Notes: generated from the letters alone by a model not told the origin. Shown: positions 26,352 through 34,897, counted from the stretch's first letter. The stretch is DNA of 64,000 bases from Paenibacillus lignilyticus (GCF_017942085.1 NZ_JAGKSP010000010.1:62001-126000), one strand, 5' to 3'. Numbers and translations: made by a program.

Positions 26352-28326
26352 ACTGCAGGCTAATCTTGCTTTCTATGAGCCGCCGAAGTGGGCTTTGCTG
26401 GAGCGCCAGCTCATCAATCTGATGAACGACGCGGTAGAACCGTTGTTGGAACGCTATATCCGTCCTGACGGCACGATTCTGTGGCCAACCACGGATACGC
26501 ATACCGGCATCGATGCGTTGGACGACATGTACGAGAGCTTTTTCAATTGGCCGTTGTTCTATATCCTGGGCGGTCATGAGAAGTTCAAGACGTTATCTAA
26601 GAAGGAATTCGACGCGATTACGGCACAATTCGCGCGTTATGATTCCGGTACCGGCCACAAAATGGTCGAGAAGGAATATGAGCAGGGCTATGACTGGTTC
26701 CACCAAGGCGAAGGCTATACGATGTTTTACCATATGGGGCTAATGGATCCGAATGATCCGGTTATCAAAGAGCGCGCGAAGCGTTTTGCCGGACTCTTCC
26801 TCAACGAAGACCCGGAGGCGATCAACTATGACCCGGAGCACCGCATCATTCCATATCCGCATTCCGGCAGCAAAGGCGCGACGGACCGCAATTTCAAGAC
26901 TCATTTTAGTGGCTGGTATTATATCGATTGGATGAGACATTACGGACTTCATTTCCAAGACGTGCCCGGCGTAACTACGCTGGATGATCTGAAGCATGAC
27001 GAAGGCGCAATGGCGATGGGCAAGGCGATTGTCGAGCGCGCCTCGCGCGGCGATATTCCGCTGAATTTGCTGGCCACCAGCATGGTGACGAATGCGTACT
27101 TGCATACGGGCGATCCGAAGTACAAAGCGTGGGTAAAAGAATACGTGGACGCTTGGATCGACAGAACGAAGCAGAACGGCGGTCTGATTCCGGATAATGT
27201 CGGCTTGAACGGGATAATCGGGGAGCATAACGGCGGCAAGTGGTACGGCGGCTGGTATGGCTGGACTTGGCCGCATGGCTGGGTAAGCATTGGCCAAGGC
27301 GTTGGCGTTGCTGCGCAAAACGCGCTCCTCCTGGAACGCGATCCTGCGTATATGGATTTTCTGCGCTCGCAGTTGACCATCATGAACGATAAGGCGATTG
27401 TCGGGGAGGATGGCACCCGCTATTTGCCTAATAAATTCGGCGATCCGGGTTGGTATGAATACACAACCTCGAATATTATTCTTGATGACGACGGGAAGAC
27501 GGTGACGTGGAAGGATCACGCCTTCGAGTTCACCACCATCGAGCCGTTCTATCCGACGCATCTCTGGTACATGTCGATGGAAGAGGCCGATCATACGCTG
27601 CTCAAGTCGCTGCGCAATTATGCGAAACCGGATTACAATCAGATTCGTTATTTCCGGAACAAGGACCAAGCCGGACATGATTATTGCTGGGTTTCCTATC
27701 TGGAAGGGGAATATCCGAGCTATCCGGAAGAGATCTTGAGCTATAATTTGACTCAAATTTATCAGCGCCTCAGCTTCATGCGCACAGATACGGAAGATCC
27801 GGCGGATTACCGGGATGATTACTTGCAAATTCGCAATACCGTGACGCTGGAAGGCTTGCTGCAGCTTACGCTCGGTGCGCCGTCTCCGCTGTATAACGGC
27901 GGTCTGCTGCAGGCGAGGCTCCGCTATTACGATGCAGATGCCAAACGGCCGGGATTGCCTGCCGATGTGGCGGCACTGGTCGAGAAGCTGGAAGCGGATC
28001 GGACGACGGTGAAGCTGGTCAATCTTCACCCGACGCAGTCCCGCAGCGTCATCTTGCAAGCAGGCGCATTCGGCGAGCATCAGTTCACGGATGTAGCGTA
28101 CACGGTGTTCGGTACAGCTGTGAACGATGGCAGCCAGCTGAGCGCATCCACGACGATGGAGAAGCTGCCGAGCGGTTTGTTCAATCCGCAATCGGCAACA
28201 GCCACGGCGGAGGTCAACGACAAATGGCTGCAAGTGACGATTGAGCCGGGCAGCCACACGACGCTTGAGCTTGGCATGGCGCGTTTCGTAAATGATCCTT
28301 CCTATCAGGAGCCTTGGAGTGAATAA
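26344..28326 (+). CDS. Large protein of unknown function, possible alpha/alpha-toroid carbohydrate enzyme
   Basis: 660 residues. The start is set at ATG 26344, 7 bases after AAGGAG; the ATG at 26338 is only 1 base from that site. There is no signal peptide, so it is cytosolic. The first 480 residues are rich in helix-turn repeats with aromatic and acidic clusters (DALDDMYESFFNWPLFY, WFHQGEGYTMFYHMGL, GGWYGWTWPHGW), as in alpha/alpha-barrel glycosidases, lyases and epimerases. The last 130 residues look like beta-strands. I cannot name a family. Coupling to the RraA-like gene by an 8-base overlap and to the mutarotase-like gene implies a step in the same sugar pathway. Confidence 0.6.
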   Translation: MLKLQANLAFYEPPKWALLERQLINLMNDAVEPLLERYIRPDGTILWPTTDTHTGIDALDDMYESFFNWPLFYILGGHEKFKTLSKKEFDAITAQFARYDSGTGHKMVEKEYEQGYDWFHQGEGYTMFYHMGLMDPNDPVIKERAKRFAGLFLNEDPEAINYDPEHRIIPYPHSGSKGATDRNFKTHFSGWYYIDWMRHYGLHFQDVPGVTTLDDLKHDEGAMAMGKAIVERASRGDIPLNLLATSMVTNAYLHTGDPKYKAWVKEYVDAWIDRTKQNGGLIPDNVGLNGIIGEHNGGKWYGGWYGWTWPHGWVSIGQGVGVAAQNALLLERDPAYMDFLRSQLTIMNDKAIVGEDGTRYLPNKFGDPGWYEYTTSNIILDDDGKTVTWKDHAFEFTTIEPFYPTHLWYMSMEEADHTLLKSLRNYAKPDYNQIRYFRNKDQAGHDYCWVSYLEGEYPSYPEEILSYNLTQIYQRLSFMRTDTEDPADYRDDYLQIRNTVTLEGLLQLTLGAPSPLYNGGLLQARLRYYDADAKRPGLPADVAALVEKLEADRTTVKLVNLHPTQSRSVILQAGAFGEHQFTDVAYTVFGTAVNDGSQLSASTTMEKLPSGLFNPQSATATAEVNDKWLQVTIEPGSHTTLELGMARFVNDPSYQEPWSE

Positions 28327-28327
28327 C

Positions 28328-29035
28328 ATGTCTAATGAAATCGAACGGATCATCTGGATATCCGCCATCAAGCCGGACATGGAGGAAGCGTTCCTGACCG
28401 AGCTGGCAGGCGCGGATGCCTCATTGAAGAAGCGCCTGAAACAGCAGGGCGTGGAAACCTGCAGCGTGTTCCGCGAAGGGCGGTACCTCTTTACGTACTT
28501 GGAGCAGCTGCAAGGCGGCAATAGCGACAGCGCCGGCAGTCGTGTCGAGCGTGCTCGCTTATGGGCAGCGGAAGAGAAGCTGTCAGCGTTGCTGGAAACG
28601 TGGCCGAGTATCGGCGGAGCTGGGGGCAGCTTGGAGCTGCGGATGAACGATATTTTTCACGATGATCTTCCGCAGCCCGATGTGCCATGGCGGCATCCGG
28701 ACTACCGGCCAACGCAGCGGGTCGGCAGTCTGTCGAGGCTGAAGCCGGATCAATACGCCAGCTACGTATTCTTGCATTATCAGCTGCAGGAAGAGAAACC
28801 GAGGCTGTTCAACAAGTACTATATGATCGGCAGCTTAGGCGAATATATTTTCTCTTATCAGGAGCTTCCGGCGATTGTGGAGCCGCCTCGCAAGGGGCTG
28901 CTTTCAACAAAAGAGACGCCGCCGGATTGGGGCGTGGCGATGGAGCCGCATTTTGAGCCGTGGACGGATAAACCGGAAGCGGAGAGGCTTTGGTGCGTGC
29001 TGGAAGAGCTGTTCTATATGGGCCGAGGAGAATAG
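28328..29035 (+). CDS. Two-domain L-rhamnose mutarotase-like protein
   Basis: 235 residues from ATG 28328, one base after the preceding stop, with TTGGAG upstream. Two halves repeat one pattern of the RhaM (dimeric ferredoxin-like barrel) family: ERIIWISAIKPD...FREGRYLFTYLE in the N-terminal half and QYASYVFLHYQLQE...IGSLGEYIFSYQE in the C-terminal half. RhaM proteins are about 105 residues and dimeric; here duplication would give the dimer in one chain. The canonical catalytic His and Tyr positions are not clearly kept, so mutarotase activity is uncertain. Confidence 0.6.
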   Translation: MSNEIERIIWISAIKPDMEEAFLTELAGADASLKKRLKQQGVETCSVFREGRYLFTYLEQLQGGNSDSAGSRVERARLWAAEEKLSALLETWPSIGGAGGSLELRMNDIFHDDLPQPDVPWRHPDYRPTQRVGSLSRLKPDQYASYVFLHYQLQEEKPRLFNKYYMIGSLGEYIFSYQELPAIVEPPRKGLLSTKETPPDWGVAMEPHFEPWTDKPEAERLWCVLEELFYMGRGE

Positions 29036-29051
29036 CTTTGGTTCGATAACA

Positions 29052-29117
29052 AAAAACCTTATCCGGCGTTGGCGGTGTCGCGAACTTTGCGAGCTGCCAA
29101 CGCCGGATAAGGTTTTT
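29052..29117. terminator. Bidirectional terminator with 22-bp perfect stem
   Basis: AAAAACCTTATCCGGCGTTGGC and its exact complement (29096-29117) enclose a 22-base loop that has its own TCGC/GCGA pairing. A and T runs at the base serve both strands, ending the catabolic operon and the convergent MFS gene. Confidence 0.93.
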
Positions 29118-29125
29118 CGGTTTGT

Positions 29126-30391
29126 TTAAGCCGACTGCTTATCGAATAAGTTGAACATCATGTTGTAGATCACCGCGGAGAGCGCGGCGAGAACGGCCAA
29201 TAACGTAAACGTCCACGTGAAGCCAATCCAGCTGGTCAGCGGAATGGTGAGCGGCGAAAGTGTCCGTCCGAGCGTGTAGCGCAAGCTGGCGGCGGCAAAA
29301 TATTGTCCGCGCATCTCCTCTGGCGCGAGCCTGGCGATAAAGGCTTGCTGCGGTCCCGCCGACATCAGCTCAGCCAGGGTGAAGATGGCAATCGCCAGCG
29401 TGAACCCCCAGAAGGTGGACATGAGGCCAAACATCTGAATGCCGACGGCGTAGAGTAAAGCTCCTCCGATGAAGATGTAGCGATCGCGGAAACCGACAAT
29501 CCACTTGGTCACCAGTACGGTGAAGAGAGCAACGAGCAGTCCGTTCTCCGATACGATGAGGCCAAACAATTGCTGACCGGTCACTTCCAGATGCCAGTCC
29601 TTAAACGAGAAGATCGTTGCTTGCTGAATGGTTTCCTTCAAGAAGACCGGGAACAAGAGGTCCAGCTGCATGAACGTTTGCGAGAGCAGAACGCCGGCAA
29701 TGGTGAAGAGCAAGAACACGCGGTCAGTGGCGATTACCTTGTAATCCCGCAGCTGCACAGCGACGGAGCGGTACCACGGATCACCGGCATTGGAGCGTTT
29801 GCGTTCGGCAAGTTTCTCCGGCAGCGTCTCCTGCAGTCGGTAGTTCATGAAGAGCGCGAGCAGCATGCAGATAATGGCCGCTATAACCAGCACGGTATAA
29901 GGATTGTCTTCATATAGGATCGATCCGAGCAGGGGTCCGACAACGACAGCCATATTGGCTGCCGTATAGAAGATAGCGAAGACGCTCGCCTGATCTTTCT
30001 CCTCGACCACATCGGCGACCATCGCTTGACTGGCCGGCCAATATAAGGCGCCGAAGAAACTGGCCATCGTAAAGCCGGTGAAGCCGAGAATCGGCATCGA
30101 CAGCCAAGGGGATGCGGCTGCGGCGAATAATCCATAACCGACCGCTTGTCCATAGGCGGCAAACACCATCATGCGCTTGCGTCCGAAACGGTCCGCGCAG
30201 TAGCCGCCGAGCAAATTCGCAAATACGGACAATAACTGCGACACAACGAGGAGAACCCCGGTCCAGCCTTTGCCGAACTCGCGGGTGAAATAGATGGAGA
30301 GGAACGGAAAGAAGGTCCAGAAAATAACGTTAAAAGCAGCTTCTCCGCCGAGGCGGATTTTTAAATTTGAATCCCAATCTCTGATTTTCAT
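29126..30391 (-). CDS. Major facilitator superfamily transporter
   Basis: 421 residues with twelve hydrophobic segments. The loop 2-3 MFS signature is GGYCADRFGRKRMM near residue 65. The first helix region (AFNVIFWTFFPFLSIYFTR) and the pattern PAEEMRGQYFAAASLRYT-like in the C-terminal half match drug/proton antiporters of the YfmO/MdtG type. GAGGG precedes the ATG. Transcribed alone, sharing the 29052-29117 terminator. Substrate unknown. Confidence 0.88.
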   Translation of the reverse strand: MKIRDWDSNLKIRLGGEAAFNVIFWTFFPFLSIYFTREFGKGWTGVLLVVSQLLSVFANLLGGYCADRFGRKRMMVFAAYGQAVGYGLFAAAASPWLSMPILGFTGFTMASFFGALYWPASQAMVADVVEEKDQASVFAIFYTAANMAVVVGPLLGSILYEDNPYTVLVIAAIICMLLALFMNYRLQETLPEKLAERKRSNAGDPWYRSVAVQLRDYKVIATDRVFLLFTIAGVLLSQTFMQLDLLFPVFLKETIQQATIFSFKDWHLEVTGQQLFGLIVSENGLLVALFTVLVTKWIVGFRDRYIFIGGALLYAVGIQMFGLMSTFWGFTLAIAIFTLAELMSAGPQQAFIARLAPEEMRGQYFAAASLRYTLGRTLSPLTIPLTSWIGFTWTFTLLAVLAALSAVIYNMMFNLFDKQSA

Positions 30392-30508
30392 GGTGTGTAA
30401 ATCCCTCTGGTTCTAAGTGTTTAACCATCATACACCTTCTATTCATGTTGAAACAACAAGAAATGGCTGTCATAATTGAGCGAACAGTACAAATGACCAG
30501 AGGTGTCT

Positions 30509-31483
30509 ATGTCCAGCGATACGTCTTATACGACCGAAGAAATAGCCAAGCTGCTCAAAATATCCAAGCTCACCGTCTATGATCTCATCAAGAAAGGCGA
30601 GCTGCCTTCCTACCGAGTAGGGAAGCAGATCCGCGTGGAGGCTTCCGCTCTCGACGTGTATAAGCATCGGGCCAAAGGTGCCGGTGCGCCCGGTCAAGGA
30701 GCCTCGCAGCAGCAGGGGATCACCTCGTCTTCGACCGCCCAGCTGTCGAACATGCCGATACCCCATGCAGCTTCAGAACGCTCGCTTGTCATCACCGGCC
30801 ACGATATCAGCCTGGACTTGCTGAGTAAGCACATCGAGAAGCAATTGCCCGGCTTCCGGCCGCTTCGTTCATTCGTCGGCAGTATGGACAGCTTGATCTC
30901 CATGTACAAAGGCGAATCGGACATCGTGAGCACCCATCTGCTCGACGGCGACACAGGCACTTATAATTTGCCCTATATTCGGAAGCTGCTTGTCGGCAAG
31001 CCTGTTATTGTTGTTCATTTACTCGCTCGTACGGCAGGCTTCTATGTCAAGCAGGGGAATCCGAAACAGATGCTGACATGGGCCGATTTGAGCCAGCCGG
31101 GGCTTCGCATCGTCAATCGCGAGCAGGGCTCAGGCGCGCGCGTGCTGCTCGATGAACAGCTGAGGCTGCACCGGATTTCCTCGCAGCAGCTTGATGGCTA
31201 TCAAGATGAAGAGCACAGCCATCTGGCGATAGCCGGCAAAATCGCCTCAGGAGAAGCGGATGTCGGAGTTGGCACCCAGCAGGCAGTGAATATCGTCGGA
31301 GGCGTCGATTTCGTGCCGCTCATTCAGGAGCGCTACGATCTGGTCATGCTGAAACGGCCGGATAATCTGCGGTGGATTGAAGCCGTCGTGCAGATTCTGC
31401 AATCCGATGCTTATCAAAGCGAGCTGCGGAGCATCCGCGGCTATGATTTGCGGGAGAGCGGACGAGTCCTGCTCGATATGTGA
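30509..31483 (+). CDS. One-component regulator: excisionase-type HTH fused to a periplasmic-binding-like domain
   Basis: 324 residues from ATG 30509, after AGAGGTG; a GTG at 30503 overlaps that site. The N-terminal 50 residues are a MerR/excisionase-like helix-turn-helix (TTEEIAKLLKISKLTVYDLI, then LPSYRVGKQIRV). An Ala/Gln linker leads to a type-2 periplasmic-binding-like domain (ISLDLLSKHIEKQ, GSMDSLISMYKGESDI, REQGSGARVLLDEQL, ASGEADVGVGTQQA). In this family the binding domain sits in the cytosol and senses a small ligand. Being convergent with modBA, it is probably the molybdate/tungstate-responsive regulator. Confidence 0.85.
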   Translation: MSSDTSYTTEEIAKLLKISKLTVYDLIKKGELPSYRVGKQIRVEASALDVYKHRAKGAGAPGQGASQQQGITSSSTAQLSNMPIPHAASERSLVITGHDISLDLLSKHIEKQLPGFRPLRSFVGSMDSLISMYKGESDIVSTHLLDGDTGTYNLPYIRKLLVGKPVIVVHLLARTAGFYVKQGNPKQMLTWADLSQPGLRIVNREQGSGARVLLDEQLRLHRISSQQLDGYQDEEHSHLAIAGKIASGEADVGVGTQQAVNIVGGVDFVPLIQERYDLVMLKRPDNLRWIEAVVQILQSDAYQSELRSIRGYDLRESGRVLLDM

Positions 31484-31500
31484 CATAGAAGCGAAGTAGA

Positions 31501-31550
31501 AGAAGCCCCCTCGCCTCGCGTGTAACACGCGTACGCCTGAGGGGCTTCTT
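31501..31550. terminator. Bidirectional terminator between the HTH-PBP regulator gene and modB
   Basis: AGAAGCCCC and GGGGCTTCT form the base of a stem that continues with an inner CGCGTG/CACGCG hairpin. TTCTTTGC follows on the plus strand. The inner arm can also pair with 31583-31599. Confidence 0.75.
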
Positions 31551-31608
31551 TGCTATGCCAAAAATTCCTTTTACCCGTGCAGCACGCGAGGCGAAGGGGA
31601 TTCTCGAA

Positions 31609-32277
31609 TTAGTAATCCTCTTTCGTTAATCGATTAACGATCAGGAGCATGATAAAGGAGAGCACCACCATGGAGCCGGCCCATGCCCATGCCATGCGCA
31701 TACTGCCTCCGTCCATCGCAACATAGATGGCGGTAGGAATGGTCTGCGTTCTGCCCGGAATATTCCCGGCAATCATGAGCGTGGCTCCGAATTCGCCGAG
31801 CCCGCGCGCGAAGCCCAGAATATAGCCGGTCGTCACGGAGCGAAACGCAAGCGGAAGCGTAATGTAGCGAAAGACCTGCCACTCGGACGCGCCGTACACC
31901 CTTGCCGAATTTTCCAGTGAGCGGTCTATTCCCTCGAAGCCGGCTTTCATTGTACGATAAGCTAGCGGAAACGCAACAACCACGGCAGCGATGACGGCAG
32001 CTTCCCATGTGAAAATAATCGGACCGCCGAACAGCTTCTCATAAAGCTTGCCGGGCCAGCTTCTCCGTCCGAAGACAACGAGCAGGATGAAGCCGATGAC
32101 CGTTGGCGGCAGTACAAGCGGAAGCATCAGAATCGCATCGACGATGCTCTTGCCGAAGAAGCGCATGCGGGCCATCCGCCAAGCAATGAGAACGGACAAC
32201 ACCAGCATGATGACGCTGGCGATCAGCGATACTTGAATGGAAAGCGATATGGGTTCAAGAAAGGTTGGCCAATCCAT
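31609..32277 (-). CDS. modB: Molybdate ABC transporter permease ModB
   Basis: 222 residues with five or six membrane segments. The permease signature is ENSARVYGASEWQVFRYITLPLA near residues 127-149, matching the ModB/CysTW class, followed by FARGLGEFGATLMIAGNIPG, which is diagnostic for ModB. It starts 16 bases after the modA stop and is cotranscribed. No modC ATPase gene is in the window; the ATPase must be encoded elsewhere or shared. Confidence 0.93.
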   Translation of the reverse strand: MDWPTFLEPISLSIQVSLIASVIMLVLSVLIAWRMARMRFFGKSIVDAILMLPLVLPPTVIGFILLVVFGRRSWPGKLYEKLFGGPIIFTWEAAVIAAVVVAFPLAYRTMKAGFEGIDRSLENSARVYGASEWQVFRYITLPLAFRSVTTGYILGFARGLGEFGATLMIAGNIPGRTQTIPTAIYVAMDGGSMRMAWAWAGSMVVLSFIMLLIVNRLTKEDY

Positions 32278-32293
32278 TGTTCATCATCCTGAC

Positions 32294-33073
32294 TTAGGGC
32301 AGCATAAAACCGTATTTGACGAATATAGCATCAGCATTACTGCCTTGTAAATACGAATAGAACGCAGCAGCTTCTTTCAAATGTTTCGTATCTTTCACGA
32401 TACCGGCCGGATAGAGAATCGGCTTATGGACGCCCGGAATAATACGAAGAGCGACTTTTGCTTTCTTGGAAGTGAGCGCATCTGTCTTGTACACGAAACC
32501 GGCATCGGCATTCCCGGTCTCTACGTAAGTCAGCACCTGGCGAACATCCTTGGCGTAGACGAGTTTGGACGCAAGGGAGTCCCATAATTTGCGAGTAGTT
32601 AACGTTTCTTTCGCATATTGTCCGGCCGGAACGGACTCCGGTTGACCGATCGCAATCGTTTCAATATCTTTACCAACCAGTTGTTTAATGGTAGTAAATG
32701 CTTTCTTGCTATCGGTTGGAACTACCATAACGAGCTCATTCTTCAGCAGCAGCGAGCTGCGTTCAATTCGTTTCGCATCATTCAGTGCATCCATTTGCTT
32801 CTGGCCTGCAGAGAGGAACAAGTCGGCCGGAGCGCCTTGCTCGATTTGCTTCTGCAGCGTACCGGAGGAACCAAGGTTAAACACCAAGTCAATCGTTGGG
32901 TGGCTGGCTTCATAGCCTTTCTCAATCTCAGCGAGGCTGTCCTTCAAGCTTGCGGCAGCGCAAACAAGCAGTTCCGTTTTCTTCGAAGCCGCGATTGCAG
33001 GTTGTGCCGTTGCAGCAAGCAGAGCTATGGGAAGGGCAATACGCAGCATCATTTTCGGTGCGCGTTTCATCAT
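32294..33073 (-). CDS. modA: Molybdate-binding protein ModA
   Basis: About 259 residues. The start is uncertain: no good ribosome binding site is seen; ATG 33073 is chosen and a GTG at 33085 is possible. The N-terminal signal reads LRIALPIALLAATAQPAIAA, cut after AIA rather than lipidated, which is unusual for a Gram-positive binding protein. Mature features are LLVCAAASLKDSLAEI, FNLGSSGTLQKQIEQGAPAD, and VETGNADAGFVY, all ModA hallmarks for oxyanion binding. Confidence 0.92.
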   Translation of the reverse strand: MMKRAPKMMLRIALPIALLAATAQPAIAASKKTELLVCAAASLKDSLAEIEKGYEASHPTIDLVFNLGSSGTLQKQIEQGAPADLFLSAGQKQMDALNDAKRIERSSLLLKNELVMVVPTDSKKAFTTIKQLVGKDIETIAIGQPESVPAGQYAKETLTTRKLWDSLASKLVYAKDVRQVLTYVETGNADAGFVYKTDALTSKKAKVALRIIPGVHKPILYPAGIVKDTKHLKEAAAFYSYLQGSNADAIFVKYGFMLP

Positions 33074-33158
33074 ACAATGCAACACTTCATTTAATCGTCT
33101 ATGAATTCGTTTATGTGATGTATCGTAACATAATAGACTACTGTTTTGAATCTCTATT

Positions 33159-33198
33159 TTATAATTAGTGATATTTAGTATGGTTTAGTTATAACTAG
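33159..33198. promoter_or_regulatory. AT-rich direct repeats upstream of modA, possible operator
   Basis: TTATAATTAG (33159-33168) and TTATAACTAG (33189-33198) are spaced exactly 30 bases, about three helical turns. AGTTATAACT within the second is a perfect dyad. They lie in the divergent gap between modA and the deacetylase gene at 33237. Confidence 0.35.
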
Positions 33199-33236
33199 TA
33201 TGAGGGCTAATCTGAAATATCGGGAGAAGGATCCTA

Positions 33237-34043
33237 GTGAACAGACATAAGAGTCGAAAACTGCTTATTATTGGCGTTGGTTTTATTTTTGCCATCATGT
33301 CATTTACCATTGGCGTGAATCAGTTGCTTACCTTTAAGAAAGCGACCGTTGTTTTTGCCTCCGGCACCGAGTCGGAGGTTCAAATTCCGGTGCTCTGCTA
33401 TCATTCGATTACGGATAAGAAAACAGGAGAGTATGTGGTCAGTCCGGCTCGCCTCGAGGAACAGATGCAGTGGCTGCGCGAACAAGGCTATCGGAGCATC
33501 AATCTGAGCCGGTTTGAGCTATTAATGAAAGGAAAATTGCCAAACGACGGACGAAATGTGCTGATTACGTTCGATGACGGCTATAAGGATAACTATACGA
33601 ATGCGTATCCGATCTTGAACAAATATGGCTATGTCGCTGTGGAGTTCCTGGTTACCAACTGGGTTGGCGGGCCCGACTATATGAATTGGAGCGAGGTTGA
33701 TCAGCTGAGCGGCAAGGGCTGGGACCTGATGTCGCATACGCGGACACATCCGTATCTGCCTCTCCACACGACGAAAGGGCAAATGGACGAAATTGCTGGT
33801 TCCAAGGCGCTGCTCGAGAAGCATTTGTCCAAACCGGTTCATGTCATTGCCTATCCGTATGGACTGCGCAGCTTTGAGACTGTGAAGATCGTGAAGGACA
33901 GCGGGTATGATTACGCGTTTACGTTCGATGACGGCATGACGACCTCATTGCAAAATCCATATCTGCTCAAACGGCTGTTCATCTCGGGGGAGATGGATTT
34001 GCCCGCGTTTAAGCAGAAGCTGGAACCGGATAGCGGAAGCTGA
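33237..34043 (+). CDS. Membrane-anchored polysaccharide deacetylase (PgaB/IcaB-like)
   Basis: 268 residues from a GTG 7 bases after GAAGG. One N-terminal membrane segment (LLIIGVGFIFAIMSFTIGV). The family start VLCYHSITDKK near residue 52 is followed by NodB motifs VLITFDDGYKDNY (about 105) and LMSHTRTHPYL (about 165), then VIAYPYG. This arrangement matches extracellular deacetylases of the PgaB/IcaB and YxkH type. It would remove acetyl groups from surface polysaccharide. Transcribed alone with a strong terminator. Confidence 0.88.
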   Translation: MNRHKSRKLLIIGVGFIFAIMSFTIGVNQLLTFKKATVVFASGTESEVQIPVLCYHSITDKKTGEYVVSPARLEEQMQWLREQGYRSINLSRFELLMKGKLPNDGRNVLITFDDGYKDNYTNAYPILNKYGYVAVEFLVTNWVGGPDYMNWSEVDQLSGKGWDLMSHTRTHPYLPLHTTKGQMDEIAGSKALLEKHLSKPVHVIAYPYGLRSFETVKIVKDSGYDYAFTFDDGMTTSLQNPYLLKRLFISGEMDLPAFKQKLEPDSGS

Positions 34044-34056
34044 TCGTATCCATCAC

Positions 34057-34105
34057 AAAAAAGAACCTTCAATGCCACTGCTGCAGTGGCATTGAAGGTT
34101 CTTTT
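34057..34105. terminator. Bidirectional terminator
   Basis: AAAAGAACCTTCAATGCCACTG pairs perfectly with CAGTGGCATTGAAGGTTCTTTT across a 3-base loop. A and T runs serve both the deacetylase gene and the convergent regulator at 34117. Confidence 0.93.
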
Positions 34106-34116
34106 GCATGGGCGAG

Positions 34117-34674
34117 TTATTCGGTTGTGTATCCTTGAAAGAATTGTCCGCTCTCCAGCTGATTGACGAACTGTTGGAGCCATTCATAGTAACGGACGGC
34201 ATGCTTTAATTTATGGAGGTCCTTCAGGCATAACATCCGCTCTTCCTCGGAGGTGTCTAGCTCGAGGATCATCTCCGATAAGGAAGGGAACACTTCGTCA
34301 ATAGCGCTGCGCATGACGTCGATTTCCCGTTGCAGCTTCGTTGCGAAGAACTGCTGAAACGCTTTGAAGAAATCCGTTTCGACTTCATAGAGCTCTTTAC
34401 GGTCAGCCTTCTCTTCCAGCTTGACCATCATTTTGGAATCGATCAAAGCACGAACGGCATAGCTCATGTTGCTCTTGCTCATATTCATGCTGGCTTGCAT
34501 CTCTTCTTGCGTCATTGGCCGATCCTCGAAGAGCATAATGCCGTAGAGCTGTCCGAAGGAATAATTAACGCCGTACAAGTCCATCGTTTTGGCAATGGCA
34601 TCAATGACCTTCATGCGAAACTGCTCGCGCGGCGACACCGGTTCTTTCAGTTTCCCCGAAGTGACTTTCTTCAC
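34117..34674 (-). CDS. GbsR/MarR-family transcriptional regulator
   Basis: 185 residues with a GTG start behind GGAGG. The winged-helix region reads YGVNYSFGQLYGIMLFEDRP then MTQEEMQASMNMSKSNMSYA and LIDSKMMVKLEEKADRKELYE, the GbsR pattern. GbsR-type proteins repress choline and glycine-betaine uptake genes and related quaternary-amine functions. This gene is divergent from the HAD/SMR pair at 34898, which is the likely target; the SMR transporter substrate may be a quaternary compound. Confidence 0.88.
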   Translation of the reverse strand: MKKVTSGKLKEPVSPREQFRMKVIDAIAKTMDLYGVNYSFGQLYGIMLFEDRPMTQEEMQASMNMSKSNMSYAVRALIDSKMMVKLEEKADRKELYEVETDFFKAFQQFFATKLQREIDVMRSAIDEVFPSLSEMILELDTSEEERMLCLKDLHKLKHAVRYYEWLQQFVNQLESGQFFQGYTTE

Positions 34675-34757
34675 GTTCTCCGCCTCCGACTCCGAATGTA
34701 CAAGGGTTCCGTGAAATTATACCAAACCGATAGGGGAAACGAAATAACCTCTCTCTA

Positions 34758-34840
34758 TTTGTTCAATAATTTTTGAATTTATGTCAATTATTAAGGTAAA
34801 ACGATGATATTCCATAAAAAATAAATATTTTTTGAACAAA
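34758..34840. promoter_or_regulatory. Candidate GbsR-type operator pair
   Basis: TTTGTTCAA (34758-34766) and its reverse complement TTGAACAAA (34832-34840) flank an AT-rich stretch between the divergent genes. The second half-site lies just upstream of the -35 box at 34847. Confidence 0.4.
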
Positions 34841-34846
34841 AATGGA

Positions 34847-34875
34847 TTGATGATGGTGCATGATATGAGTATAGT
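34847..34875 (+). promoter_or_regulatory. Sigma-A-type promoter of the HAD/SMR operon
   Basis: TTGATG (34847-34852) and TATAGT (34870-34875) are 17 bases apart. Transcription would begin near 34882, just before the ribosome binding site, leaving a very short leader and excluding the in-frame ATGs upstream of 34898. Confidence 0.65.
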
Positions 34876-34897
34876 GATAAAGAGGGGAGAGGACGAC

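Noticed and set aside
26740..28521. 593-residue open frame on the minus strand
   Set aside because: It lies entirely opposite the well-supported genes at 26344-28326 and 28328, is rich in Arg, Ile and His, has no ribosome binding site or motif, and reflects codon bias of the real strand.
34832..34897. Upstream in-frame ATG starts for the HAD hydrolase
   Set aside because: They fall inside or before the promoter (34847-34875); the TTG at 34898 has the ribosome binding site.
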